Positions 18,639 to 27,235 of a stretch of DNA of 64,000 bases are shown in pieces (position 1 is the stretch's first letter; every line of letters begins with the position of its first letter). The notes under the pieces are model-generated. The model saw only the letters and a list, made by a program, of their open reading frames with translations. It searched no databases and was not told where the DNA came from. Made by a program: the position numbers and the translations under genes. The stretch is from CBDANZ01 sp965197865 (lineage in GTDB: Bacteria > Acidobacteriota > Vicinamibacteria > Vicinamibacterales > CAVVIG01): NCBI GenBank assembly GCA_965197865.1, contig CBDANZ010000003.1, forward strand, positions 496,001 to 560,000. The letters run 5' to 3'.

Positions 18639-19856
18639 ATGTTCTCTTTGCATATCGACACCGCCCGGACGTGGCGGGGCGGCCAGAACCAGGTGCTGCT
18701 GACGGCGAATGGCTTGCGCGCGATCGGCTTCCGCTCGGCCCTCGTGGCCCATCCAGACGGCGAGCTCCGGCGGCGCGTCGATGAAGGTCTCGAGCTCATT
18801 CCAATTACACCCAAATCGGAAATGGATCTCTCAGCCGCCTGGCGCCTCTCTCGCGTCGTCAAGCAGCTGCGACCGGATGTGATTCACGCGCACGATCCGC
18901 ATGGCATCGCTCTGGCGTCGCTCGCCTTGTCGCTCGCTGGCTGGTCGGCCGCTCCCGCTCTGGTCGCGTCGCGCCGCGTCGATTTCCATCTGAAGAGCAA
19001 CTCCTTCTCCAGGTGGAAACATCGGCAGGTCGACTGCTTCATCGCCGCGTCCGAAGCGATCCGGCACATGCTGGTTGCAGACGGCGTGCCAGCGGAGAAA
19101 ACGGTGACGGTCTATGAGGGGATCGACGTTGAATATGTCGCCGCCGCGCCGCCGGTAAATCTGCACGAAGCGCTGCGGCTGCCGCATCACGCGCCACTTG
19201 TCGGCAACGTGGCAGCGCTCGTGCCGCACAAGGGGCAGCGGCACCTCGTCGAAGCGGCTCACCTCGTGATCCGCGACGTCCCCGACGCCCGATTCGTGAT
19301 TCTGGGTGAAGGCGAGCTGCGCGAGGCACTGGAGCGGCAGGTCCGGGAGCACCACCTGGAGAAACACGTCCTGCTCCCCGGTTTTCGCATTGACGTGCTC
19401 GGGTGCATCAAGGGGTTCGACCTGTTCGTGATGAGCTCGACCACCGAGGGGCTCGGCACGTCGCTGCTCGATGCAATGGGCTGCTCGAAGGCGATCGTCG
19501 CAACCGCCGCGGGCGGGATCCCGGAGGTGGTTGAAGACGGGGTGACCGGCATAGTCGTACCGCCGAGGGATCACCGGGCGATCGCGGCCGCGATCGTCAG
19601 GCTGCTGACCGACGAGGGGTTGCGGCGCCGAATGGGCGACGCGGGGCGGGTTCGCGTGGGCGAGCGGTTTACGGTCGATCGGATGGTCGCCGAAACGGCC
19701 GGCGTGTACGCGCGCGTGGGCGGCACACCCCACGCAGCGGACACGCGTCTTTCTGCGCGCGATCGAAGTCGCACGCACTCATCATTCCCAGGTGGCAAAG
19801 CGCGTAGTCGTACTTCACCGGGTCGTCTGGATCGAGACGACGAAGGGAGGTCGTGA
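18639..19856 (+). CDS. family 4 glycosyltransferase
   Basis: A GT-B fold retaining glycosyltransferase. The N-terminal half has WRGGQNQVLLTANGLR and RPDVIHAHDPHGIALASL; the C-terminal half has LVGNVAALVPHKGQRHLVEA, RFVILGEGELREALE and the donor-binding motif SSTTEGLGTSLLDAMGCSKA with EVVEDGVTGIVVPP. The recognisable family sequence ends near 19720 (AETAGVYARVGG). The last 45 residues are Arg/Ser-rich and overlap the convergent TIGR02757 gene by 188 bases, so a lost stop codon is likely. It follows the GT2 gene by three bases and probably builds the same surface glycan. Confidence 0.85.
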   Translation: MFSLHIDTARTWRGGQNQVLLTANGLRAIGFRSALVAHPDGELRRRVDEGLELIPITPKSEMDLSAAWRLSRVVKQLRPDVIHAHDPHGIALASLALSLAGWSAAPALVASRRVDFHLKSNSFSRWKHRQVDCFIAASEAIRHMLVADGVPAEKTVTVYEGIDVEYVAAAPPVNLHEALRLPHHAPLVGNVAALVPHKGQRHLVEAAHLVIRDVPDARFVILGEGELREALERQVREHHLEKHVLLPGFRIDVLGCIKGFDLFVMSSTTEGLGTSLLDAMGCSKAIVATAAGGIPEVVEDGVTGIVVPPRDHRAIAAAIVRLLTDEGLRRRMGDAGRVRVGERFTVDRMVAETAGVYARVGGTPHAADTRLSARDRSRTHSSFPGGKARSRTSPGRLDRDDEGRS

Positions 19857-20520
19857 TGTCGCGCGCCATCGCCCAGCCCGGGCTGGCGTAATGTGTCAGG
19901 CGAAGACAGCGGCCGACCCGGATCACATGCGTGTCGAGGGGCACGATGAGAGCCGAGGTTGAGACGCGGGACCAGACGCCAAGGTCGAGAGCGTCACGCC
20001 GCACCATCCAGCGAAGAAAGAGGTTCAACCGCTTGCAGGCGCTGCCGGCAGAAGGGCGCGGGAAGAAATAGCTCGGCACCCGCCCGTCGACCATGCCGCG
20101 ATCGAGCACCAGCGCGCGAGCGGAGAAGCTCTCGAGAGCGGGACCGACATCTTCGGCAGCAGCGTGGTGCCCTTCGACGAAAAACGCTTCGATCGATCCC
20201 GTGCGATCGATCATCTGCTTCAACAGCCACAAGAGCGCAACCAGATCTGATCCGCGCGTCCACCTGTGGACGAAGCTGCCGTAGCGCTTCGCCTCGCGAT
20301 CCGGCTCGAAGGCGCGGACGTATGTCGCCGGCCGGTCGCCCATGAAGGCCAGCAGCCGCTCGATCGAACGCAAGACGGTCGCGACGCGGCCAAACGCCAG
20401 CGCTGCAGCGCAAAAACCGACGACCTCACGATCCTCAGGCCGCTCGAATCGTCTAACGATCTGAATGGGATCGGTAGCCGAGTTCGGGTCATTGAAATCA
20501 GCGTAGAGCCGATCAAGCAT
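19669..20520 (-). CDS. TIGR02757 family protein
   Basis: This 283-residue protein belongs to the TIGR02757 family, a conserved group of unknown function found mainly in Bacteroidota and Acidobacteriota. Typical segments are LYADFNDPNSATDPIQIVRRF, EVVGFCAAALAFGR, KRLNLFLRWMVRRDALDLGVW, LIVPLDTHVIRVGRCLRLT and DPVKYDYALCHLGM. The HhH-like layout and the closing Cys pair (CPLRGVC) recall DNA-glycosylase folds, but catalysis has not been shown. ATG at 20520 was chosen; a GTG four codons earlier is possible. The 3-prime end overlaps the convergent glycosyltransferase tail. Confidence 0.85.
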   Translation of the reverse strand: MLDRLYADFNDPNSATDPIQIVRRFERPEDREVVGFCAAALAFGRVATVLRSIERLLAFMGDRPATYVRAFEPDREAKRYGSFVHRWTRGSDLVALLWLLKQMIDRTGSIEAFFVEGHHAAAEDVGPALESFSARALVLDRGMVDGRVPSYFFPRPSAGSACKRLNLFLRWMVRRDALDLGVWSRVSTSALIVPLDTHVIRVGRCLRLTHYASPGWAMARDITTSLRRLDPDDPVKYDYALCHLGMMSACDFDRAQKDACPLRGVCRPRARTRRPFRRPSDRP

Positions 20521-20601
20521 CGATTTGAGCACGCCGCAGTCTTCAATGTGCAATTTGCAATCCGAAAATCTGGACTCTGCGATCTTAACTATGATCCTGC
20601 C

Positions 20602-21000
20602 ATGCGTCGCGCTCTGCTCAAAGCCTTCACAGGCCTGTTGGCGATGGCGGTGATCGCGGGTGTCGCAGTGTACCTGTATGTCCGGCGCTCGCCACCGCTC
20701 TTCGACGGCGACATTTCTGTCGCGGGACTGTCTGGATCCATCAAGATTGTCCGCGACGTCGATGCCGTCCCGCACATTTTCGCCGCGACGAAAGACGACG
20801 CGCTGTACGGCCTCGGGTTCGTGCACGCGCAGGACCGGCTCTCGCAGATGGAGTTTCAGCGCCACCTCGGCCACGGACGGCTGTCAGAAATATTCTGGGC
20901 CGTAACCGTGCCGCAGGATCGCTTCCAGAGGGGGGGGGGACGAGCTCGCCCCGGATCACGCCGAATTACGAACACTAAGGAAAGTCTCAAGTCAACCTAG
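20602..21000 (+). pseudogene. penicillin acylase (Ntn hydrolase) N-terminal stump
   Basis: The first 112 residues are a good penicillin acylase family N-terminus: a membrane or signal segment (LLAMAVIAGVAVYLYV), VAGLSGSIKIVRDVDAVPHI, ALYGLGFVHAQDRLSQME and GRLSEIFWAVTVPQDRFQR. At 20930 a run of ten G begins, and the text after it is unrelated and stops at 21000. A full enzyme is about 700-800 residues and needs an internal autocatalytic Ser, which is missing here. The gene is therefore cut at the G-tract by deletion or by assembly. Confidence 0.8.
20930..20939. repeat. homopolymer G tract (10 G)
   Basis: Ten consecutive G residues exactly where the penicillin acylase homology ends. The preceding bases are purine-rich (CCAGAG). 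Compare the tracts at 10431 and 45671. Confidence 0.85.
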
Positions 21001-21091
21001 AACCATCCGGCGAGAGTACGGCCAGGCATGCGACAGCGGCGGCAACGCAAGCCAGGCCTCGGGGGGAGAACTCATGCCGCTTCACGCGTGC

Positions 21092-21712
21092 TCAAAATCT
21101 GGTAATCGGAACACCGGACATGCACAGTGGACACTCGCCGACCTTGTAGTTTCCCAGCACCTTGTACTCCACCAGTGCGACGTTCGGGACGCCGAGATCC
21201 GCGAACGTCTCGAGGCGATCGTAAATCTCGACTGTGGCGGCAACCCTGCCTCCCGCTTCTTTCACGAGCGCCGCGCACCTAGCGAAGGTCTCCCCGGTGT
21301 TCCTCACATCGTCGGCGAGCAGCACGCGCTTGCCGGCGATTTCTCGGCGATAGAAATCACGGAGGGTGAATCGATCGGCCGGATCGTAGTTGAAGGGCGC
21401 GAACACGCATGGCGGGTGGGTGAGGCTCCGACGACTGTCGAGGAGGCCTGCAATCGTGTGGGCCAGAAGCGCCCCGCCGGTGACGGGGCCGGCAACCACT
21501 TCGACGCGCTGTAGCAGATCGCCTGGCAAGAGATCAATCAGATCCTGCGCGAACCGCCAGATCGTGGATGGATGGCGGAAGAGCTGATGCGGATTCAGGT
21601 ACGCCCGACCGTGATACCCGTTGCCGTAGTCGAAATGGCCATTGAGCATCAGGACTTCGGAGTGCTGCAGGTCGATCCACGCCTTCTCTCGGAGATCCGC
21701 GCGCTTGTCCAC
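21092..21712 (-). CDS. PyrE-like phosphoribosyltransferase
   Basis: A 206-residue type I phosphoribosyltransferase. It has the PRPP loop KRVLLADDVRNTGETFARC, the preceding strand VVAGPVTGGALLAHTIAG, and an N-terminal FDYGNGYHGRAYLNPHQLF hood typical of orotate-type enzymes. The C-terminus has CPLCMSGVPI, as in the PyrE at 15566. It follows pyrC by ten bases at the end of the pyrR-pyrB-pyrC run, so it is co-transcribed with UMP synthesis genes. With a normal pyrE present, its substrate may be orotate or another base; I cannot decide. Start is GTG at 21712. Confidence 0.85.
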   Translation of the reverse strand: MDKRADLREKAWIDLQHSEVLMLNGHFDYGNGYHGRAYLNPHQLFRHPSTIWRFAQDLIDLLPGDLLQRVEVVAGPVTGGALLAHTIAGLLDSRRSLTHPPCVFAPFNYDPADRFTLRDFYRREIAGKRVLLADDVRNTGETFARCAALVKEAGGRVAATVEIYDRLETFADLGVPNVALVEYKVLGNYKVGECPLCMSGVPITRF

Positions 21713-21721
21713 GTCAGAACC

Positions 21722-23038
21722 TCAAATCCTTAAATCCTTGACGTCCTCGTTCAGGAACACCGTCCGCCCTCCGACGAGTGTCGCCGCGACGCTGCCTTGC
21801 AGGCGCCAGCCGTCAAACGGCGTATTGCGGGACTGGGAACGCATGCGCGCCGCCGACACCGTCACGGCGAGGTCCGGTGCCAGGATCGTGACGTCGGCCG
21901 GGGAGCCTTCGGCAATCGAGCCACCTGGCACTCGCAAGATCCGCGCGGGATTGACCGACAGCAGCTCGACGAGCCGCGAGAGCGAGATAAATCCCCGGTG
22001 TACGAGTCGATCGAGAGAGAGCGACACCGCGGTTTCGAGGCCTGTGATTCCGAACGGCGCCTGATCGAATTCGACGTGCTTCTCGTCGAAGTGATGCGGA
22101 GCATGATCCGTGGCAATGACGTCCACGCTACCGTCGGCGATGCCTTGCAGCATCGCGTCACGATCGGCTACGTCGCGCAGCGGAGGGTTCATCTTGACGT
22201 ATGTATCGTACGGCACTGGCGTTGCCAGCATCTCGTCGGTGAGGACGAAGTGATGCGGCGCTACCTCGCAGGTCACGCGAAGACCGCGTGCCTTGCCGTA
22301 CCGGACGGCGTCGAGCGACTGGCGCGCGCTCATGTGAGCGATATGGACTGCCCCGCCGGTCAGCTCGGCCAGCGAGATATCGCGCAGTGCCATGATCGAC
22401 TCCGCCTCGCTTGGAATGCCGTGTAGACCGAGCGTCGATGCGTGGAAACCCTCGTGCGCGACGCCGCCGCCCTTGAGAGTCTGCTCCTCGCAGTGCTCAA
22501 TGATGGGCATGTCGAACATCCGCGCGTACTCGAGCGCGCGCCGCATCAGGAGCGCGGTCGCCACCGGACGTCCATCGTCGGTGATCGCGACGCACCCTGC
22601 CTCGTGCAGCTCCGCGATATCGGCGAGCTGCTCGCCTTGCTGACCGCGTGAGACGGCACCAATCGGGTACACGCGCGCTAGGTTGGCTTCCGCGGCCTTC
22701 TGGAGAATGTACGCGGTAATGCCCGCATTGTCGTTCACCGGCGACGTGTTCGGCATGCACGCGACCGCTGTGAATCCGCCCGCAACGGCCGCAGCCGTCC
22801 CGGTGGCGACGGTTTCCTTGTGCTCCTGCCCGGGCTCCCGCAGGTGCGTGTGCATGTCTACGAAACCCGGACACACGACGAGCCCGCGGGCCACCTCGAT
22901 GACTTCCACCGACTGGCCAGCCGGAAGATCTTCGCCGACACGCGCGATACGACCGTCATCGATGAGCACGTCATACTTGCCGTCGCGTCCGTTGGCCGGA
23001 TCGACCACCCGCCCGCCCTTGAGCAGCCGGCTCGCCAT
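21722..23038 (-). CDS. pyrC: dihydroorotase
   Basis: Dihydroorotase cyclises N-carbamoyl-aspartate to dihydroorotate. This 438-residue protein is of the class I (allantoinase-like) type: zinc-binding VDMHTHLREPGQEHKET at about residue 60, then FTAVACMPNTSPVNDN, a His in IIEHCEEQTL, VHIAHMSARQS, and the catalytic Asp in VIATDHAPHH. Class I enzymes of this kind often pair with the aspartate carbamoyltransferase, whose gene lies directly upstream with no gap (pyrB stop at 23039, pyrC ATG at 23038). Confidence 0.96.
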   Translation of the reverse strand: MASRLLKGGRVVDPANGRDGKYDVLIDDGRIARVGEDLPAGQSVEVIEVARGLVVCPGFVDMHTHLREPGQEHKETVATGTAAAVAGGFTAVACMPNTSPVNDNAGITAYILQKAAEANLARVYPIGAVSRGQQGEQLADIAELHEAGCVAITDDGRPVATALLMRRALEYARMFDMPIIEHCEEQTLKGGGVAHEGFHASTLGLHGIPSEAESIMALRDISLAELTGGAVHIAHMSARQSLDAVRYGKARGLRVTCEVAPHHFVLTDEMLATPVPYDTYVKMNPPLRDVADRDAMLQGIADGSVDVIATDHAPHHFDEKHVEFDQAPFGITGLETAVSLSLDRLVHRGFISLSRLVELLSVNPARILRVPGGSIAEGSPADVTILAPDLAVTVSAARMRSQSRNTPFDGWRLQGSVAATLVGGRTVFLNEDVKDLRI

Positions 23039-23959
23039 CTAATCCGCCTCCACTCCGCCAGCCAGGAGGTAGAGCACCGCCATGCGGACGGCGACACCGT
23101 TGGCGGCCTGCTCGAGGATGACCGAGTACGGGCCGTCGGCAACGTCCGAGGCGATCTCGACGCCGCGGTTGATCGGGCCAGGATGCATGATGATCACATC
23201 GGGCCTGGCGAGCTTCACGCGATTGGCTGTCAAGCCGAAGACAGTGAAATACTCGCGCAGCGAAGGAAAGAACGCACCCTGCATCCGCTCCTGCTGAATG
23301 CGCAGCATCATGATCACGTCGGCGTCCACGACCGCTTTGTCCACCGAGGTCGACACGCGAACGCCGAGCTGCTCGATGCCGGCCGGTATGAGCGTGGGCG
23401 GACCGCAGACGCACACGTCGGCGCCGAGCTTCGTGAGCAACAGCACGTTCGACCGGAGCACGCGGCTGTGGAGCAGGTCGCCCACGATGACGACTTTGAG
23501 ATCCTCGATTCGCTGTTTGTGCTGGCGGATCGTGAAAGCGTCGACCAGCGCCTGGGTCGGGTGCTCGTGCATGCCGTCTCCGGCGTTGATGATGCGAGAG
23601 CGGCAGATGCGCCCGAGTAGATGGCACGCGCCAGATGCGGCGTGCCGCACGACGATCACGTCAGGCGCCATCGCCTCGATGTTCAGAGCGGTGTCGGCCA
23701 GCGTCTCCCCTTTCAGCACGCTCGACGCCGCCACGGCGATATTTAGCGTGTCAGCGCTCAGGCGCTTTTCAGCAATCTCGAACGAGGTGCGCGTGCGGGT
23801 GCTCGGCTCGTAGAACAGGTTCACCACGGTCTTACCCCGCAGCGTGGGGACCTTCTTGATCGGCCGCTCGCCGATCTCTCGCATCGCTTCAGCTGTGTCG
23901 AGGATGTGATAGATCTCGTCGGTTGACAAATCCGGGATGCCGAGCAGGTCCTTCGTCAT
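23039..23959 (-). CDS. pyrB: aspartate carbamoyltransferase catalytic subunit
   Basis: PyrB transfers the carbamoyl group from carbamoyl phosphate to aspartate, the first pathway-specific step of UMP synthesis. The 306-residue protein contains the carbamoyl-phosphate loop FYEPSTRTRTSFEIAEKRL, VVRHAASGACHLLG, GDGMHEHPTQALVDAF, and MHPGPINRGVEI for aspartate binding. No pyrI regulatory gene is present. Its ATG overlaps the pyrR stop (ATGA), and pyrC follows immediately. Confidence 0.96.
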   Translation of the reverse strand: MTKDLLGIPDLSTDEIYHILDTAEAMREIGERPIKKVPTLRGKTVVNLFYEPSTRTRTSFEIAEKRLSADTLNIAVAASSVLKGETLADTALNIEAMAPDVIVVRHAASGACHLLGRICRSRIINAGDGMHEHPTQALVDAFTIRQHKQRIEDLKVVIVGDLLHSRVLRSNVLLLTKLGADVCVCGPPTLIPAGIEQLGVRVSTSVDKAVVDADVIMMLRIQQERMQGAFFPSLREYFTVFGLTANRVKLARPDVIIMHPGPINRGVEIASDVADGPYSVILEQAANGVAVRMAVLYLLAGGVEAD

Positions 23960-24486
23960 CCAGCGATCTCCACTTCGTCGCGCCCGTCGATCTCGGTGAG
24001 CCTGACGTGAACGCTCTGCGACAACGACGTCGGAAGGTTCTTGCCGACGTAATCGGCCTTGATCGGCAGCTCACGGTGGCCGCGGTCCACCAGAACCACG
24101 AGCTCGATCGAACGGGGCCGCCCGAATGCGATCAGCGCATCGAGCGCCGCGCGGATGGTCCGTCCCGTATAGAGGACATCGTCCACCAGGAGAATCCGCC
24201 GATCGTCAATCGAGAACGGAATTTCGGTGCGCTTGACGACCGGCTGCGCGCCGACGGCGTGGCGCATCAGGTCGTCGCGATAGAGCGTGATGTCGAGGGT
24301 ACCGGTCGGAACCTCGTGGTGCTTGATTTCGTGAATGGCCCGCGCGAGGCGACGCGCGAGCGGCACACCGCGCGTGCGGATGCCCACGAGGGCGAGCTCC
24401 TCGACCCCCCGATTACGCTCGAGGATCTCGTGAGCGACGCGTGCGAGGGTCCGCGCCATCCGGTCGGCATCCATTACGACCGACAT
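23956..24486 (-). CDS. pyrR: bifunctional pyr operon regulator/uracil phosphoribosyltransferase
   Basis: PyrR binds pyr leader RNA in response to UMP/UTP and also has uracil phosphoribosyltransferase activity. The 176-residue protein shows ARVAHEILERNRGVEELALVGI, RTRGVPLARRLARAI and the PRPP loop RRILLVDDVLYTGRTIRAALDAL, all family blocks, with the RPRSIELVVLVDRGHRELP tail. ATG at 24486 was taken; a GTG two codons earlier is also in frame. A candidate PyrR-binding RNA hairpin lies about 95 bases upstream, consistent with autoregulation. It heads a pyrR-pyrB-pyrC-PRTase run with overlapping or touching genes. Confidence 0.95.
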   Translation of the reverse strand: MSVVMDADRMARTLARVAHEILERNRGVEELALVGIRTRGVPLARRLARAIHEIKHHEVPTGTLDITLYRDDLMRHAVGAQPVVKRTEIPFSIDDRRILLVDDVLYTGRTIRAALDALIAFGRPRSIELVVLVDRGHRELPIKADYVGKNLPTSLSQSVHVRLTEIDGRDEVEIAG

Positions 24487-24580
24487 GGACACACCACAAA
24501 CGGCAATGGGTCACTGGATGATCTGGTAATCGGGTAACTGAACCTGGCGGCAGGAATGCGATCTGACATGCACACCTCTT

Positions 24581-24600
24581 CGCGCTCTCGCTGGAGCACG
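24581..24600 (-). promoter_or_regulatory. candidate PyrR-binding RNA loop
   Basis: On the minus strand the leader reads CGTGCTC-CAGCGA-GAGCGCG: a seven-base-pair stem closing the hexaloop CAGCGA. Known PyrR-binding loops have a conserved CNGNGA hexaloop closed by C-G and U-purine pairs, as here. It lies between a plausible promoter (24617-24622) and pyrR. I see no clear terminator hairpin with a T-tract after it, so the mechanism, attenuation or translation control, is open. Confidence 0.5.
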
Positions 24601-24616
24601 TTAAAGAGACCTGTAA

Positions 24617-24645
24617 AGTATATATCTCATCGGTCATACGTGGAA
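24617..24645 (-). promoter_or_regulatory. possible promoter of the pyrR operon
   Basis: TATACT (24617-24622) preceded after 17 bases by TTCCAC (24640-24645) on the minus strand, overlapping the 3-prime end of the upstream phosphodiesterase gene. The -10 is good and the -35 is weak. A start near 24610 would place the PyrR loop at the 5-prime end of the transcript. Confidence 0.4.
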
Positions 24646-26384
24646 ATGAACGTGATCGGGCGCTGCCCGGTGAAAGAGGGATGAAAGGGATCCGGGCGCG
24701 CGTAGCCATCCATGTCGTGGCCGATCGGCAGGCCGAGAAAATACCGCACCGTGGGCACAACGTCGACCACCGACGCGCGGCGAAGCACGCGGGCTTGGGC
24801 CACCGACGCGCCGTAGGCCATGAGGAAACCCTCCGGCGCGGCCTCGTGAGATCCGCTGACCTCCGGATCGCCGACCAGCTGCTCCATCACGCGTTTGCCA
24901 AAACTGAGCGGCTCCATCCCGTAGCCGGAAACGACAAGGAGGAGATCGTCTGGGCCAAGCGTCGCGATCGCCAGGCCGATGGCTTCGTCGATCAGGCTGT
25001 AATGGTTCTCGAGCACCTGGCCGAACCGCCGCCGTTCCTCCTCGGTTACGTCGCCGAACTCGCTGGGCGCGGCGTAGCGCAGAAAGTAGTGGCCGATGGG
25101 ATCGAGGCTCTGGTATCGAACCATGGTGACCTGGGTCGGTCGGCTGCAGGCAAGCGATTGGGGCAGCCGGTCATAGACCCGGTCGGCGCGGCCTGGCAGC
25201 TGGTGGCGTTCGGGCACGAACCCGCTCGTCCCGACGGGAGCGATCGCTTGTGTTTCGTCCGATGACACCTGCACCACGGACACGACGTCGGCTTCCAAAT
25301 CCGGAGGATAGATGAGGCTCGACGGATCGTCGAGGCCCGATAGTGTCGGTGCGAGACGTAGGTAGAAATCGCTCACCACATAGCCGCGAACAGCCGGCGC
25401 CGGATACGTCAGCGGCCAGTTGACGACACCCACCCGAATGCCGAGAAGACTGAGAATGCTCCAGAGCGGCCTCGCCCGCACCGAGGCCGCGGTCAACGGC
25501 TCCTCTGTGAGCACGCCGAAGCGCAGGAGCCTGCTCGCAAAACAGAAATCAGGTGGAAGCCGGATCGGATCGCCCCCACGTGTCGATCGGTAGAGGGCCG
25601 CGGATCTCACGCCGTTTTTCTGCGGCAGCTTGCCCGTCGCCGCAGCCGTCCACACGACCTCGGCGGAAGTGGGACGCAGGGTGGCCAGGCGCATGACGGC
25701 GCCGGCATCTAGGATCCGTCCGAAGTTCGGCAATCGACCTTCCGCCGTGGCGCGCGTGATCAAGTCGAGCGAGCCGGCGTCGATGGCGAGTATCGTCATG
25801 CGTGAGGTCAGTTCGGGTGAGGGCGCATCGAGCACGGCGTCGAGCGGCCGCGTGTCGAGCGGCGCCTGAACGCCTCGGCCGCGCAGCATCATCGGGAAGG
25901 CGACCGATCCGATGGCGATGCTCACCACCCCGAGGGCCCAAAGGGCCCGCAGGCTGCCTCCGCTGGAGCGGCGTCCGAAGGCCACCAGCGTGAAGAGCCC
26001 GGCGCACGAGGCGAGCGTCAGCGCGCCCAGCCTCATCGCACGCACGGTCTCGGGCTCGAGCACCAGCGTGAAGGTGCGCAAGTTCGCCCACATCAGCGCC
26101 GAGCCTATCGTCGACGCCGCCGCGCCGAGCCACGCGAGAACGCCGATGCTGATCCACGCGGGAGAGAACAGCTCGCTTGCGAGCAGTTGACGCGCCACCA
26201 GAATCACGTAGAAGATCGCCGTCAAGTGAACGACGTAGAACAAGCCAAAGGTTTCAGCCAGCGGCACGAGGCGCACCGGATTGAGCGGCAGTCGCGGATT
26301 GAGCTGCAGCAGCAGGACGAGTATGTAGCCCGTCGCGAGCACGGCTGCGGCGATCGAGTTGCTCAACATCCGCAGGTGCCGCAT
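24627..26384 (-). CDS. membrane-anchored type I phosphodiesterase / alkaline-phosphatase-superfamily protein
   Basis: A 585-residue protein with about six N-terminal membrane segments (for example IAAAVLATGYILVLLLQL, LFYVVHLTAIFYVILVA, ALTLASCAGLFTLVAFG) and an extracytoplasmic domain from about residue 200. The domain begins MTILAIDAGSLDLITRATAEG and has LPNFGRILDAGA, TSAEVVWTAAATGKLP (the Thr/Ser nucleophile region), and GTSGFVPERHQ, as in type I phosphodiesterase/nucleotide pyrophosphatase proteins. Some metal ligands look substituted: the family HxxD is seen only as SLDPIGHYF. Its substrate is unknown. It is divergent from pyrK with overlapping 5-prime ends; ATG 26384 or 26369 could be the start. 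Confidence 0.75.
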   Translation of the reverse strand: MRHLRMLSNSIAAAVLATGYILVLLLQLNPRLPLNPVRLVPLAETFGLFYVVHLTAIFYVILVARQLLASELFSPAWISIGVLAWLGAAASTIGSALMWANLRTFTLVLEPETVRAMRLGALTLASCAGLFTLVAFGRRSSGGSLRALWALGVVSIAIGSVAFPMMLRGRGVQAPLDTRPLDAVLDAPSPELTSRMTILAIDAGSLDLITRATAEGRLPNFGRILDAGAVMRLATLRPTSAEVVWTAAATGKLPQKNGVRSAALYRSTRGGDPIRLPPDFCFASRLLRFGVLTEEPLTAASVRARPLWSILSLLGIRVGVVNWPLTYPAPAVRGYVVSDFYLRLAPTLSGLDDPSSLIYPPDLEADVVSVVQVSSDETQAIAPVGTSGFVPERHQLPGRADRVYDRLPQSLACSRPTQVTMVRYQSLDPIGHYFLRYAAPSEFGDVTEEERRRFGQVLENHYSLIDEAIGLAIATLGPDDLLLVVSGYGMEPLSFGKRVMEQLVGDPEVSGSHEAAPEGFLMAYGASVAQARVLRRASVVDVVPTVRYFLGLPIGHDMDGYARPDPFHPSFTGQRPITFISTYDR

Positions 26385-26403
26385 GGCGCGGTATACTGCC
26401 GCA

Positions 26404-27216
26404 GTGCCCGTCGACGTCTTGGCCGAGGTGATTGCCAACCGACGCCTGTCGAGCGACTACAACGTGTTGGCGCTCTCCGCGCAGGCCATTGCCGGGGGAG
26501 TCGCCCCGGGGCAGTTCGTGATGGTGAAAGCCAGAGGCGGACACGACCCGTTGCTGCGCCGCCCGTTCTCGGTCTTCGAGGTGCTTCGCGACCTACAGGA
26601 CGCCTCGACGGGCATTTCGCTCTTGAACAAGCGCATCGGCGTTGCGACCCGCCTGCTCTACGACGCGCAGCCGGGCCAACGCGTGCCGTGTCTTGGACCG
26701 CTGGGCCGTTCGTTCACGATCGTCGACCCACCCGTCGACGGCTGGATGATAGCGGGCGGTGTGGGCCTCGCGCCATTCGCCACGCTCGCCGGAACCCTGC
26801 GGGCGCGAGGTGTGCGTACGGCACTGTTCTATGGCGCCAAGAACGCTCGGGAACTCTTCTACCTCGACCTGTTTCGCCGCCTCAACGTCGATCTGATTCT
26901 CACAACCGAGAACGGAAGTCTCGGCGAGCGCGGGCGCATCACGACCCCGCTCGAGCGGCGGCTAGCTGAGCACGACCGTGACAGACCGGTCATGCTGTAC
27001 GCGTGTGGCCCCGAAGGCATGCTCGCGGCTTGCGCGAAGATCGCCATCCAGTATGGCCGCCCCTGTCAGGTCTCAGTCGAGCGCGTGATGGGCTGCGGAA
27101 TGGGCGGATGCTATAGCTGCGTCGTGCCGATGCGAAGCGGCGACGGCGGTTTCCATCACGTCCGGTCGTGCCTCGCCGGCCCGGTGTTGCCGGCAGATCA
27201 GATACTGTGGGATTAA
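26404..27216 (+). CDS. pyrK: dihydroorotate dehydrogenase electron transfer subunit
   Basis: PyrK carries FAD and a [2Fe-2S] cluster and passes electrons from PyrD to NAD+. The 270-residue protein has the FAD-binding LLRRPFSVFEV, the GGVGLAPFATLAGTL nucleotide segment, the NAD-side CGPEGMLAAC and the cluster ligands in VMGCGMGGCYSCVVPM with a last Cys in VRSCLAGPVL. The start is uncertain: GTG 26404 follows a TATACT at 26392-26397, while an ATG at 26383 would overlap that box. It is followed by pyrD after 19 bases, together encoding a class 1B enzyme. Confidence 0.93.
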   Translation: MPVDVLAEVIANRRLSSDYNVLALSAQAIAGGVAPGQFVMVKARGGHDPLLRRPFSVFEVLRDLQDASTGISLLNKRIGVATRLLYDAQPGQRVPCLGPLGRSFTIVDPPVDGWMIAGGVGLAPFATLAGTLRARGVRTALFYGAKNARELFYLDLFRRLNVDLILTTENGSLGERGRITTPLERRLAEHDRDRPVMLYACGPEGMLAACAKIAIQYGRPCQVSVERVMGCGMGGCYSCVVPMRSGDGGFHHVRSCLAGPVLPADQILWD

Positions 27217-27235
27217 TCTTCAAGCCGTAGCTGCC

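Noticed and set aside
20266..20601. Extended N-terminus of the penicillin acylase fragment
   Set aside because: It overlaps the TIGR02757 gene on the other strand; the signal-like segment begins at the ATG at 20602.
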